NCBI RefSeq assembly: GCF_024498195.1
Contig: NZ_CP101824.1
Location: 1,178,001 to 1,242,000 of the forward strand
DNA: 64,000 bases
Origin: Halovivax cerinus
GTDB taxonomy: Archaea > Halobacteriota > Halobacteria > Halobacteriales > Natrialbaceae
Reading direction: 5' to 3'
Below the pieces are notes generated by a model. It was not told where the DNA came from. It made no database searches and was given only the letters and a program-made list of their open reading frames with translations. A program made the position numbers and the translations under genes. Numbering within the stretch: position 1 is the stretch's first letter; each line of letters starts with the position of its first letter. Shown one piece after another: positions 26,307 to 36,900 of the stretch.

Positions 26307-29300
26307 ATGACCACCCAAGACGATACCTCCATCGCGACCCCAACTCGTCGAGCCATCGCCAGCGGTGTGGCCACCACCGACGTGACGGTGGTGGGGGGAC
26401 ACACAGACCGGTGGCGGACGACGGCGGAACCCACCATCGCCGGCGGTCTCGGTTCTGTGATCCGTCGACAGCGGTCGATTCGAACGGTCGATCCCGGGCG
26501 GCTGAGCGGACGATTCGTCCGTCGCATCGTGGCGCGGTGGTCGACGCTTGCGCTGTCCGTTCGCCGACGGCCCTCCGTGGTCCCCGGTGAGGAATCGACT
26601 GTGCCGGCGGAGGCTGCGTCGGCGTGGGACGATCCAGATCGGCCCGACGTGACTGACCAGGGACTGCAGTGGCTATCGCCGTCGGGGCCTGTCGTCGACT
26701 GGTCCGCCGGCGGGAGTTGGATCGACGACGCTGCCGAACGGGACCGGCCGTCGATGGCCGTTCGATCTACGGTCTCCGATCCGCATCGGCCTGTCGACGA
26801 CGTGGAGGATCTGCTCGACCCGGGATCCGTGGTGCGAGCGACAGGCCTCGATACCGGAGCCCATACGGACCCGGTCGGGCGTCACTCCCGGTTCGGTTCG
26901 GTCGTCCCGACTCACACGCAGGGTACAGGACACGACGGGCCGTCGGAGCCGTCGAACGCGATCGGCTCCCCCGACGCCGGTCGGGTTTCTGTTCACCGAA
27001 GTCCGACGCGACCCGGCCGCGACACCGCGGTCATCGCCGAGACGAGTCGGGTTCGTCCGCACGCTAGGGCCGGCGTCGAGTCGCCTGCCGGTGACCGTGA
27101 TACGGATCCGGTGCGGTTCGAGTCGGCCGACACCGCCAGCGGACCGGCTCCATCGCCCGGGTGGACGCCGTCGACGGTCGCCGCTCGTACCGGGTCACCG
27201 CGATCGGTCGATTACCCGTCCGCTGACGTTCACCACGGCTCCGAAACGGACGTTCGACGGTCGGCAGCGTCCCGCGCGGCTGTCGTCCGGCACCCGGACG
27301 TGTCCGAGTCGATGGACGACACGGGTACCCAGCCCGAACCCGGAATCGGCGGTTCGTCGTCGCACTCGGATCGCGGGCGGTTCGCCGCCCAGTCCGATGG
27401 TTCTGACCTGGACGGTCGCGCGCAGCCACGAACGACCGAAGCACGGCCGGCAGCGTATCCCCCTCCTGTGTCACTCACAGCTCCCGGAGCGTCTGCGTCA
27501 CGCTGGAACCCACACTCGATCGGTTCGTCACACTCCTCACGCTGGCGAGGTGAGCGTCGCCGGCCGGGGCTCGACCACGAACCAGAATTCGCGTCTCGGC
27601 CACCGGACGACGGACTGTCGACCGACGTCCTCACGCGCGTGCGCTCGGAACAGACGCCGTCGGGACCGGCCACTCGCCTCGCGCGAGACACGTACCGGCG
27701 TGTCGACTCACTCGGCCGTCTCGGGTCACGCGTCGTGTCGCGTCACGACGATCTATCGTCGCCGCCCTGGAGTGCGTCCGCTTCAGAACGCCGTCGCCCG
27801 TCGACGGGACTGGATCACATCGACCACGGACACGACGCGCAGCCGATTTCGTTCGACGTGGGCGCACCCGAGGCGACTGATGCACCCGAGGCGACTGATG
27901 TAACCGAGGCGACTGATGTAACCGAGGCGACTGATGCACCCGAGGCGACTGCATCACACGAATACTCGTTGCGAACGCCGGCCGACAGGATGCGATCGGC
28001 CGACGCGTCGACTTCGATCACACCGATCGACCGGGAAATCGCACACGCCTCGGCGGCGTCTCCCGCCGGATCGATGCTGTCGTCCTCGACGTCCCCCGGC
28101 GTGCCGCTTTCGGTGCCGCCGCTCTCTGGTCCGGGCCGAGCGGTGGGTCCCCGTTCGTCGACCCGACCGCTCTCGGAACGGATGCGGCCACCTGCGGGGA
28201 CCGTCCGTCGAACGTCGGTGCTCGATCCGACGAGTTCCCTCGTCGATGCCGGGAGCCAGGTCTCCCGACGGGAACTCACGAACCGTGGCGGTCGACGGTC
28301 CGAACCGTCGTCGAGGACGCTCGAACCGAGCCGGCCCCCGGGTTCCGTGACGGACGAATCGACTCCACGGCCGTCTACAGCGTCGGGTGACGCGACACTC
28401 GTCCCGGGACCGACGAACGAACCCGACGACACCGCGCAGGAATCGGGGCGTGTGACCAGGAGTGGGCGGTCACCCGGCGCGGTCGAGGTGGAGCCCGCAT
28501 CCCCGCCTCCCTCGGTAGCCCGTCCACCACTCGCCGATCCGGCTGACGGCAGTACTGGCCGGGAGGGAACTGCCCCGGCGGGCGAGAGACTGGTGACCCG
28601 AGCCGAACCGTCGCGAGTGGGACGAATCGATCGATCGCGTCCGACTGTCGACCGAGGGGCATCCGAGGGTACCGGACGAGCATTGGCCGAAATTGCCGGG
28701 CGAGGAGTGGCCGAATCTCCCGGGAGAGAGATGGGTCATCGCCGAGGCGGTGCCGGTCGACGCTCGACGACCCCCGATTCTGGCGACGACGGAGTCCTGT
28801 CGGTCTCCGATGGTGCCGACGACGGATCGTCCACCTGGATCGAGGTGGACTCCGGACCGTCTGCTGGAGGCGTGCCCCGGGCGTCGTCGAATCCGGCCCG
28901 CCACGTGGAGTCTCCGACGCCGTCGGGGGCGCGACGGCTGCTGGCCGCCGATCGAGTCGACGTCGATTCGACGAACCAGTCGTCGGGTCTGCATCCCGAT
29001 CTCGGGCTGGCGGACGCCCACCCGCGGACCGGCGGACGAACTGGGCGTGAGACCGACGCGAGCCAATCCAGCCGACCGGAGGGAAGGGTGGCGGTGCGGA
29101 CACGTCTCGCGCGTCGGCTCACCCCACCCACGGTTCATCGCGGGCCGAACGCCGGAACGCGATCGCTGGCGGCGACGCCCGCGTCGGCGAGTCGGTCGGG
29201 CGAGACGACGTACCGATCGTCACCGACGACGAGCGTGAGCGATTCCGCCAGTGCCGTGGTCTCGGAGACGGACGCCGCACGCGCGAGTACGAACGACGTC

Positions 29301-30761
29301 GCGGCGGCTCACCATCGTCCGGCTGGTCGGCGACGGCACGACGGACGACGCACGGTCGACGTGTCGTCCGTCGACGATGTCGGCGGGATGCGATCGGCTG
29401 GGCAGTCCGTCACCGGGCCGGTCGGCGCTCGGTCGGTGGCTCCACCCGACGAGCGGTTGGGTCGGCGCGAGGAACGGGACAGATCCTCGACGGACGCCAG
29501 TTCCAGCTCGACGACGCCCAACTCGCGGTCACCGACCGTCGAGTCTGACGACCCGCGTACCAGTGACACAGGGGTCGCTAGCGTCACTGCGTCCGCCGTT
29601 CGCACAGGCGAATTCGATACGATACCCGGCCGGTCACGTCGCGGGACGCGTCCGGAACCGACGGTCCTCGGTCGGTTACGACGGGATATCACACGAATCG
29701 CCCACCATCAAGATCCTGGAGCGATCGGCGGCATCGACGGTGTGAGGTCCCCGTCCCCGGGTGCCACCGCGAATCGGACGAGGCTGCGTACCGACTCGGG
29801 TTCGGGCGGCGTCACCGGCGGTGGCGGTTCCGGGCTGTCCGAACCCAGTGGACCGGTTTCGCCGGTCGATTCGGCGGTCGACGATCCCGACGGTATTCGT
29901 CACGATGCCGTCCCCTCTTCTCGGGGTGCTGGCGCCGCCGACCGACAATCGACGGTGAGCACCCGGCCTGATCCAACGGGGCGCGTTCGTTCGGCGTCGA
30001 CACTGTCGCCACCCGAAGGAGATTCTGGACCCGAGTCGCCGTTCGACACGGACGTCGGGGCATCGACGGAGCCGGAGCGAGAGCGCCCACCGTTCCTGTC
30101 GACACCGAAAACAGATAACTATAAAATAACAGACCGAGAACGAATATCTAACGGCGTGTCAGTGAGCAATATGGAATCGGCGTCCCGCGGTCCGACACTC
30201 GTCTATCGGCAGTCGTCGGCAGACGCTCCGACGTCGGCCGCGTCGCCGGATCGAAACGCTGCGACACAGACAGCCGGGAGGACCGTTGGTGACGATGTCG
30301 CTCCTGGCGTATCGGCACCAGCTGCATCCACGCACCCGGATCGGACAGACGTGAGCCACCACGACCGGCGATTGGCTCCATCACGGACCGGCGCAGCGAC
30401 TGCCGATCAAGACGCGAGAGCGACGAACAGCGACGGCCGTCGGGCCACGGTTGGATCGGAACGGCGACCCGCTGGGCGGTCCGAAACGGCTCGGTCGCCG
30501 GCCGAGGATCTGCCGGACCGACCGTCGGCCCAGACCACGCCTCCGGGAGCGCCGAGGGTCGACGAGTCTGGTTCGCGCCTCCCGGAAACGGCGGGCGGGG
30601 AATCGGACTGGCGGCGACACACGCCATCGCGACGTGGTGGCGGTGTCGAACCGATCGACGAGTCCACCCCGTTCGATGCGGACGTCGATCGGGTGGTGGA
30701 GCGACTGTACAAAAAACTCGAGCGAAAGCGCCGGATCGAACGCGAACGGAGGGGACTGTAG
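26307..30761 (+). CDS. Giant disordered eCIS protein with conserved C-terminal tail
   Basis: About 1484 aa, almost entirely low complexity (Ser, Arg, Pro, Thr, Asp, Gly), predicted disordered, with five tandem 6-residue repeats APEATD/VTEATD at 27864-27953. Only the last ~30 residues look ordered: FDADVDRVVERLYKKLERKR followed by RIERERRGL. From memory, a similar helical tail (Leu-Tyr spacing, then RxERERxG) closes a protein encoded just before the LysM adaptor in other eCIS clusters. The stop is immediately followed by the LysM ATG. The start is either the ATG at 26307 or a GTG at 26295. I infer a structural or cargo-tethering role at the baseplate. Confidence 0.7.
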   Translation: MTTQDDTSIATPTRRAIASGVATTDVTVVGGHTDRWRTTAEPTIAGGLGSVIRRQRSIRTVDPGRLSGRFVRRIVARWSTLALSVRRRPSVVPGEESTVPAEAASAWDDPDRPDVTDQGLQWLSPSGPVVDWSAGGSWIDDAAERDRPSMAVRSTVSDPHRPVDDVEDLLDPGSVVRATGLDTGAHTDPVGRHSRFGSVVPTHTQGTGHDGPSEPSNAIGSPDAGRVSVHRSPTRPGRDTAVIAETSRVRPHARAGVESPAGDRDTDPVRFESADTASGPAPSPGWTPSTVAARTGSPRSVDYPSADVHHGSETDVRRSAASRAAVVRHPDVSESMDDTGTQPEPGIGGSSSHSDRGRFAAQSDGSDLDGRAQPRTTEARPAAYPPPVSLTAPGASASRWNPHSIGSSHSSRWRGERRRPGLDHEPEFASRPPDDGLSTDVLTRVRSEQTPSGPATRLARDTYRRVDSLGRLGSRVVSRHDDLSSPPWSASASERRRPSTGLDHIDHGHDAQPISFDVGAPEATDAPEATDVTEATDVTEATDAPEATASHEYSLRTPADRMRSADASTSITPIDREIAHASAASPAGSMLSSSTSPGVPLSVPPLSGPGRAVGPRSSTRPLSERMRPPAGTVRRTSVLDPTSSLVDAGSQVSRRELTNRGGRRSEPSSRTLEPSRPPGSVTDESTPRPSTASGDATLVPGPTNEPDDTAQESGRVTRSGRSPGAVEVEPASPPPSVARPPLADPADGSTGREGTAPAGERLVTRAEPSRVGRIDRSRPTVDRGASEGTGRALAEIAGRGVAESPGREMGHRRGGAGRRSTTPDSGDDGVLSVSDGADDGSSTWIEVDSGPSAGGVPRASSNPARHVESPTPSGARRLLAADRVDVDSTNQSSGLHPDLGLADAHPRTGGRTGRETDASQSSRPEGRVAVRTRLARRLTPPTVHRGPNAGTRSLAATPASASRSGETTYRSSPTTSVSDSASAVVSETDAARASTNDVAAAHHRPAGRRRHDGRRTVDVSSVDDVGGMRSAGQSVTGPVGARSVAPPDERLGRREERDRSSTDASSSSTTPNSRSPTVESDDPRTSDTGVASVTASAVRTGEFDTIPGRSRRGTRPEPTVLGRLRRDITRIAHHQDPGAIGGIDGVRSPSPGATANRTRLRTDSGSGGVTGGGGSGLSEPSGPVSPVDSAVDDPDGIRHDAVPSSRGAGAADRQSTVSTRPDPTGRVRSASTLSPPEGDSGPESPFDTDVGASTEPERERPPFLSTPKTDNYKITDRERISNGVSVSNMESASRGPTLVYRQSSADAPTSAASPDRNAATQTAGRTVGDDVAPGVSAPAASTHPDRTDVSHHDRRLAPSRTGAATADQDARATNSDGRRATVGSERRPAGRSETARSPAEDLPDRPSAQTTPPGAPRVDESGSRLPETAGGESDWRRHTPSRRGGGVEPIDESTPFDADVDRVVERLYKKLERKRRIERERRGL
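27864..27953 (+). repeat. Five 18-bp in-frame tandem repeats
   Basis: Unit (GCACCC or GTAACC)GAGGCGACTGAT, coding APEATD or VTEATD; the last copy ends in GCA. Because 18 is divisible by three, copy-number change alters length without breaking the frame. Confidence 0.95.
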
Positions 30762-31424
30762 ATGGCACGAAGTGGTACGTTAGAGAAGGCGCAGTTGATG
30801 ATCGTAAACGGGAAGCAACAGGGAGAGTCGATCGAGTGCTCGTTCAACCCGAACTCCTACACGGTCGAAAAGAGCGTCAACTACGGCGAGATGAAGGCGA
30901 CAGGATCGGGCGCGTCGATCATGCAGTTCGTCGACGGGAACGCAGAGCGCCTGTCGATGGAGTTGTTCTTCGACACGACGGACGACCTGGACGAGGACGG
31001 TGCGACGGTGGACGTCCGCGAGCGCTACACGAAACACATCGACACGCTGCTGTCGGTCGACGGTGAGCTCCACGCACCGCCGGTCTGTCGGTTCGTCTGG
31101 GGTGACGGCATCTCGTTTACGGCGCTGCTAGAGCGGGCGAACAAGCAGTTCACGAAGTTCTTACCGAGCGGTGTCCCGATCCGAGCACGCGTGTCCGTCG
31201 TCTTCACGGAGTACAAGACGGCCGATTATCACAAGTCGGAGGTCTCGCCCGAGTCGACGGACAAGACGAAAGTCTGGACGGTGACCGAGGGCGATACGCT
31301 CTGGCTGATCGCCTCTGAGGAGTACGGCGATCCCTCCCACTGGCGGACGATCGCCGCGAAGAACGACATCGCGAACCCGCGGGCGATAGAGGCGGGTGAG
31401 CGACTCGAACTGCCGCCACTGTAA
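30762..31424 (+). CDS. eCIS LysM tube/baseplate adaptor (Afp7-like)
   Basis: 220 aa. The N-terminal part (about 1-150: IECSFNPNSYTVEKSVNYGE, LSMELFFDTTDDLDEDGATV) is the contractile-injection tube-adaptor domain related to T4 gp53/54-type proteins. The C-terminal ~55 residues are a LysM module (WTVTEGDTLWLIASEEYGDP through LELPPL). It joins the inner tube to the baseplate hub. It directly abuts the disordered protein gene and is followed 11 bp later by the hub gene, in one operon. Confidence 0.92.
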   Translation: MARSGTLEKAQLMIVNGKQQGESIECSFNPNSYTVEKSVNYGEMKATGSGASIMQFVDGNAERLSMELFFDTTDDLDEDGATVDVRERYTKHIDTLLSVDGELHAPPVCRFVWGDGISFTALLERANKQFTKFLPSGVPIRARVSVVFTEYKTADYHKSEVSPESTDKTKVWTVTEGDTLWLIASEEYGDPSHWRTIAAKNDIANPRAIEAGERLELPPL

Positions 31425-31435
31425 CCCATCCGACC

Positions 31436-32458
31436 ATGAGTACGATAGATAACCACCCGCGGTATTCGCCCCGCTTCACCGTCGAGGTCGGCGGTCAGCG
31501 GTTCCAGGAGCCGGGCGGACGGATCGCCGATCTCGTCGTCGAGACCTCGTTCGAAGGAGCCGATCGCTTCTCGTTTACCCTCAACTACCCGTTCGACGAG
31601 GAGCTAGACGAGTTCGCGGGCCTCTCGTGGGACGATTTCGAGATCGGGACGGACGTCGACATCTCGATGGGGTACGGAAACGACGGGCAACTCACGTCGC
31701 TCCTGTCGGGTAAGATCCAGTCGATCTCGGGGGAGTTCACGGTCGACCGCGGCCCCTCCGTGCAGGTGGCCGGGTACGGTCTCCTCTGGGAGACGATGCA
31801 GGGGACCCGGTCGGACTCGTGGTCGGAGACGACGATCGGTGATGCCGTCGAGGACGTTCTCTCGTCGTACGCGTTCTCCTCGGTCGAGGTCGAACGCGCC
31901 GACATCAAGCGCGAGAAACTCATCCAGGACGGGACGACCGACTACCGGTTCGTCCAGGACCTGGCGCGGACCTACGGCTTCGAGTTCTACGCGACGCGTG
32001 AGACGGTCCGGTTCGTTCCGAGATCCACGGCCGTCGACGAGAAACCGGCCGTCGAACTCTGGTACGGCGAGGCCCTGCACGACTTCTTCGGTGAGTGTAC
32101 TCAGCAGAAACAGGAGTACCAGGTCGAAGTGCGTGCGTGGGACGTCGGGAAGCGCGAGGAGATCACGGCCACGGCGGGCAGTGCGAGCGCGGCGAACAAA
32201 GCGGTGTTCAGAGTTCCAGCCATGTCACGCGACGAAGCCAAACGTATCGCGGAGACGAAGCACGGACAGTACTCGGACGGAATCATCAGCGGCCACGGCG
32301 AGGCGGACGGGATTCCCGAAATACGGGCCGGAGAGACCATCGAGTTGGCAGAACTCGGATCGCGATTCTCGGGGCGGTATCACGTGACGAAGGCCACCCA
32401 CCGCATGGGGGCGTCTGGCTATCGGACGACGTTCGAAGCCGCGGAGGTGCCGTCGTGA
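31436..32458 (+). CDS. Baseplate hub protein (gp27 / late control D-like)
   Basis: 340 aa, matching the gp27-like N-terminal half of VgrG: FTVEVGGQRFQEPGGRIADL, a beta-barrel with IDVSMGYG-type strand (VDISMGYGNDGQLTSLLSGK), the DAVEDVLSSYAF helix and ETVRFVPRS. It forms the trimeric hub on which the spike sits. Its stop overlaps the next start (GTGA at 32455), so hub and spike, fused in VgrG, are here separate but coupled. Confidence 0.92.
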   Translation: MSTIDNHPRYSPRFTVEVGGQRFQEPGGRIADLVVETSFEGADRFSFTLNYPFDEELDEFAGLSWDDFEIGTDVDISMGYGNDGQLTSLLSGKIQSISGEFTVDRGPSVQVAGYGLLWETMQGTRSDSWSETTIGDAVEDVLSSYAFSSVEVERADIKREKLIQDGTTDYRFVQDLARTYGFEFYATRETVRFVPRSTAVDEKPAVELWYGEALHDFFGECTQQKQEYQVEVRAWDVGKREEITATAGSASAANKAVFRVPAMSRDEAKRIAETKHGQYSDGIISGHGEADGIPEIRAGETIELAELGSRFSGRYHVTKATHRMGASGYRTTFEAAEVPS

Positions 32459-33195
32459 GCCACTCCGGTGTCTTCGACGGGGAGACCTCCGACGGCGGAA
32501 TCCAGGGCGTCGTCGTCGGCATCGTCACCGACAACGAGGATCCGAAGGACCTCGGGCGGGTCAAACTCCGTTTCCCCTGGCGCGACGCCGACGACGAGAG
32601 TTACTGGGCGCGTGTCGCGACGACGATGACCGGGGACGGCTACGGGTCGTACTTCCTCCCCGACGTCGACGACGAGGTGCTCGTCGCGTTCGAGAACGGT
32701 GACATCCACACGCCGTTCGTGGTCGGCTCGCTCTGGAACGGAACGCAGAAACCCCCGCAGACGAACACCGAGGGGAAAAACGAGATCCGCGAGATTCGCT
32801 CACGGAGCGACCACGCCATCACCTTCGACGACGCCGACGAGGGCTCGATCACGATCGAGACGAGCGGTGGCCACGAAATCCGTATCGACGATTCGAGCGG
32901 GTCGGAGACGGTTTCGATCAGCGACGAGACGGGTGACAACGCCATCACGCTCGATTCGTCTGGCGGTAGTGTCTCCATCGAGGCGGCGAAGGAACTCGAC
33001 CTGAAAGCGCCCACGATCACGGTCGACGGAACGAAGAAGCTCAAACTCTCCGGCGGCACCGCCGTCGACGTCTCGAGCAAGAACAAGGTCTCGCTCTCGA
33101 GTAACGCGCAGGTCGCGATCTCGTCGTCCGGCCTGATGAAGATCGATTCCACGGGTCCGATGACGCTCAAAGGGGCCCTGATCCAACTCAACTGA
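32455..33195 (+). CDS. Central spike protein (gp5/VgrG beta-helix, baseplate V)
   Basis: 246 aa from a GTG. The N-terminal OB-fold domain (GVVVGIVTDNEDPKDLGRVK, then WARVATTMTGDGYGSYFLP and GDIHTPFVVGSLWNG) is the gp5/VgrG signature. A repetitive beta-prism follows (SITIETSGGHEIRIDDSSG, AITLDSSGGSVSIEAAKELD and others) down to MTLKGALIQLN. It pierces the target envelope. No extra enzymatic domain is attached. The frame is open upstream inside the hub gene, but the GTGA-coupled start fits the domain boundary. Confidence 0.93.
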   Translation: MSHSGVFDGETSDGGIQGVVVGIVTDNEDPKDLGRVKLRFPWRDADDESYWARVATTMTGDGYGSYFLPDVDDEVLVAFENGDIHTPFVVGSLWNGTQKPPQTNTEGKNEIREIRSRSDHAITFDDADEGSITIETSGGHEIRIDDSSGSETVSISDETGDNAITLDSSGGSVSIEAAKELDLKAPTITVDGTKKLKLSGGTAVDVSSKNKVSLSSNAQVAISSSGLMKIDSTGPMTLKGALIQLN

Positions 33196-33205
33196 GGAGA
33201 TATCA

Positions 33206-33496
33206 ATGAAACCAGCAGCCAGACTCGGCGATCAGACCGCACACGGAACGCCACTGACCGGTACCGCCAGTCCGAACGTCCTGATCGGCAAAAAGCCCGC
33301 GTGGCGCGCGCTTGGCGACGTCCACACCTGTCCGCTGACGACGGGTGTCGTCCCCCACGTGGGTGGACCCGTCGTCGCGGGGAGTACGTCCGTCCTGATC
33401 AACAAACTCCCCGCCGCCAGGATGGGTGATACGATCGTCGAGAGCGGGCCGCCGAACACGATCGCAGCGGGCTGTCCGAGCGTACTCATCGGCTGA
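33206..33496 (+). CDS. PAAR-domain spike tip
   Basis: 96 aa with PAAR features: KPAARLGDQTAHGTPLTG at the N-terminus, HTCPLTTGVVPHVGGPV in the middle and KLPAARMGDTIVESGPPNTI near the end, with Cys/His positions for a metal at the cone tip. It sharpens the spike and can carry effectors. No extension, so it is a plain tip. 10-bp gap to the spike gene, 2 bp to gp25. Confidence 0.94.
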   Translation: MKPAARLGDQTAHGTPLTGTASPNVLIGKKPAWRALGDVHTCPLTTGVVPHVGGPVVAGSTSVLINKLPAARMGDTIVESGPPNTIAAGCPSVLIG

Positions 33497-33498
33497 CC

Positions 33499-33897
33499 AT
33501 GGCTGAGGAATTCCTGGGTTCCGGCTGGCAGTATCCGGTTCGCCCCGACCACCGCGGTGACCTCGCCCTCTCGTCGGGCGACGACGACATACGAGAGGCG
33601 ATTCGCATCATCCTGGGGACGGCGAAGGGTGAACGCCTCATGCGTCCGGAGTTCGGCTGTGACATTCACGACCACGTCTACTCGTCGGCGTCACCGGCGA
33701 CGCTGAACCTGATCGAGAACGGGGTTCGCGAGTCGCTGGTCCGGTGGGAACCCCGGATCGACGTCGAATCCGTTACGGCACGGACCGACGACGAGGAACC
33801 GAATCGCGTCCTGATCGAGATCGAGTACCGGGTCCGGTCGACGAACAGCCTCGCGAATATGGTGTATCCGTTCCACATCACCGAGGGTGACGGGTGA
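33499..33897 (+). CDS. gp25-family baseplate wedge protein
   Basis: 132 aa. The conserved core is IREAIRIILGTAKGERLMRP followed by EFGCDIHDHVY, the EPR-like motif and G-C-x-I-H of GPW/gp25 proteins. It starts sheath assembly on the baseplate in phage and eCIS. Normal length. Its presence implies that a sheath exists or once existed, although no sheath gene is in the window. Confidence 0.94.
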   Translation: MAEEFLGSGWQYPVRPDHRGDLALSSGDDDIREAIRIILGTAKGERLMRPEFGCDIHDHVYSSASPATLNLIENGVRESLVRWEPRIDVESVTARTDDEEPNRVLIEIEYRVRSTNSLANMVYPFHITEGDG

Positions 33898-33903
33898 GCT
33901 GGC

Positions 33904-36900
33904 GTGAGCGGGCCACCACAGTTGGGAGATCGTGATCAGGAGGCGGTGTTCGAAGAACTGATCGAGCGCGCCGACGCCTACACCGAGGGGTGGGATCCAC
34001 AGACGCCGGACGCGGGCCGCGCCCTCGTACGAATCTTCTCGGGATTCGAGGCCGACCTACGGACGCGCCTGGCAGAGCTGCCGGCGAAACACCGACTCGC
34101 GTTCCTCGACGCGCTGGACTTCGATCGGCGGCCGCCGCAGGCGGCGACCGCCCCGCTCTCGTTTCAGGTGTCGACCGATCTCGATCGAAACGTGGCGATA
34201 CCCGCTGGGACGCAGGCGGTCGCGGAGACGGAACCAGGGTCTCCACAGTTGTTCGAACTTCCGCAGGACGGCGGCTTCGAGGCGACCGGAGCCAGGATCA
34301 CCGACGTCGTCACCGTCGATCCGTCTGCGGATCGCATCGTCTTCCACGACGACCTGCCCGCAGGTGACGGGCCGGTCAGGCTCTTCGCCGGCGACGACCG
34401 GCAGGATCACGCGCTCTACCTGGGTAGCGCCGACGCGCTCACCCTCGACGCCGGGTCGTCGTTCTCGATCGCACTCACCGTCTCGGGCGACGCCGATCGC
34501 GTGTTCGACGCCGTCGAGTGGGAGTACTACGGGATCGGTCCTGACGGGTCTGCGGGCTGGCACCTGCTCGACGAATCGACCGAGGGGGATCGCCCGGACG
34601 AAGACGTCGGCGTCGAACAGCTCCAGGAGCGGTTGCAGTCGCGGTCGACGACGAACGATCCGGCGACTGCCGACGGCCGACGGAGCGCGAGGGCGTTTAC
34701 GCTTCCGGGGCCGACCGTCGAACACGCGGTCGACGGTACGACGAGCCGGTGGATTCGATGCCGGCGTCGTCCGTCGTGCCGGTCGGTGTCGGCGACGATC
34801 CGCTCGATCGAGATCCACGTCGGTAGCGCCGAGGGACACGAACCCGACCAGTTGCTGGCGAACGACGTGCCGCTCTCCCCGTCGGAGCCGATCCGGCCGT
34901 TCGGTCGGATGCCACATCCGCCGGCCACGTTCTACGTCTCTTGCGAGGAGGCGTTTACGAAACCGGGCGGTATCGTCGATCTCGAGTTCGTCACGCCGGA
35001 TACGACGCAGGAGGACGCGACGGCGTCGAACGAGTCCACCGACGAGGAATCACGGACACAGCAGACGGCCGTCGTCGGCGGTCCGCCGCACCTCTCCTGG
35101 GAGTACTGGAACGGCGAGGGCTGGACGCGTCTCGCGTCCGTCGAGGACGAGACGGCGGCGCTGACGACCGGGGGACGTGTCAGTTTCACCGTCCCCGACG
35201 ACCTCGAACCGACGACCGTCTCCGGGCACGAGAACGTCTGGGTTCGGTGTCGACTCGTCAGCGGTTCGTACGGGCGCCCGCAGTTCTCCGTGACCGACGA
35301 CGGGGCACGCGGTCAGCCCGTCTCGGAACCGGACGAACCGGTTTTCGACGAACTGACGATTCACTACGATCGCGGCGAGCACCCGTTCGAGACGGTTCGC
35401 CGACACGACAACGCTGCCTACAGCGACGACCTCGCGGACCGACCCGGTTCGTATCCCGCATTCTGCGATCTGTCCGACGAGACGCAGACGGTCTACTTCG
35501 GGTTCGACGACACCGTCCGAGACGGCCCGCTGACGCTGTTCGTTCCCATCGAAGACGCGACGTACCCGCCGACGTTCGACACGGGCGTCCAGTGGGAGTA
35601 TTGCACCGACCCTGCGGCCGACGAGTGGGAGTCGCTCGACGTCTCCGACCGGACGGCCGGACTGACCGAGCGCGGGATCGTCACGTTCACGCTGCCGACG
35701 CCGACGCGGTCGATGCCTCGGTTTGGCCGTGAACGCCACTGGATCCGGGCCCGCCTCACGAAAGACGAGTTCGATCGTCCGGACGCCTCGACGGCGGCCG
35801 AGGCCGGGTCGCTGGTGTTCGACGGTGACGATTCGTCGGGGTCCCGTGACGGTGCCACCGGATCGGCGTCGGGGGCGGACCCGGCGCCGTCGGCGATCGA
35901 TTCGGCGCCACTGCCGTCCGATTCGGAGCCCTCGGAGGGTGTCCCGGCGGCGTCGATGGATCCCGGTGCAGCGACGTCGACGACGGCGCGAACGGCTCCA
36001 CCGCCGGTGCTCGACGGACTGCACCTCAACACGCAGTGGGCGTACAACACGACGACGATCGAAAACGAGATTCTGGGATCGAGCGACGGCTCGCACGAAC
36101 AGTCGTTCGGCTGTTCGCACGCACCCCTCATCGACGTCGAGGTGTGGGTGGACGAGCACTCGGCGCTCTCGGCGGGCGAGCGTCGTCGGTTGCGCCAGAC
36201 GCGCCCGGAGGACGTCGATCCCGAGTACGACGCGCGCGGCGAGTGCACCGCGTTCTGGGTGCGCTGGGAGTCAGTTTCCGACTTTCTCGCCTCTGGTCCG
36301 ATGGACCGTCACTACGTGTCGAACCGCACCCTCGGCGTCGTCCAGTTCGGTGACGGCGACGCGGGTGCGATCCCGCCGGCCGGGACGGACAACGTCAGGG
36401 CGACGTTTACGACCGGTGGCGGTCGAGACGGGATCGTCGACGCCGGGACCATTACGACGCTCAACAGCGCGATCGCCCTCGTCGAGTCCGTCACGAACCC
36501 GATGCCTGCCGACGGTGGCGCGGACACGGAGTCGACCGACTCGCTCGTCGATCGGGCGACTAACCGGCTCAAACACCGGGGGCGTGCCGTCACACCCCGC
36601 GATTACGAACAGGTGGCGACGGCGGCGTTTCCGGAACTCGCGGTGGTCGCGTGCGACCCGTCGCTGGACCGCCGGGCGGGTGAGCCTCGCGTGACGGTGC
36701 TGATCGTCCCCCAGACCGAGCGCGAGAAACCCGTCCCGTCGATGGCGTTGAAACACCGGGTGCGAGACGTCCTCTGCGAGCGAGCACCGGCCTCCCTCGT
36801 CGCCGACGAGGCGGCCGACATCGTCGTTCGGGGCCCGAACTACTGCGAACTCTCGGTCGAGGCCACAGTCCGGGCCACGGCCGTAAAGAGCGTCTCACAG

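Noticed and set aside
27091-29103. Several 200-270-codon frames overlapping the disordered protein on both strands
   Set aside because: They are Arg-rich shadows; the 1488-codon frame alone has acidic codon use and ends in the conserved eCIS tail.
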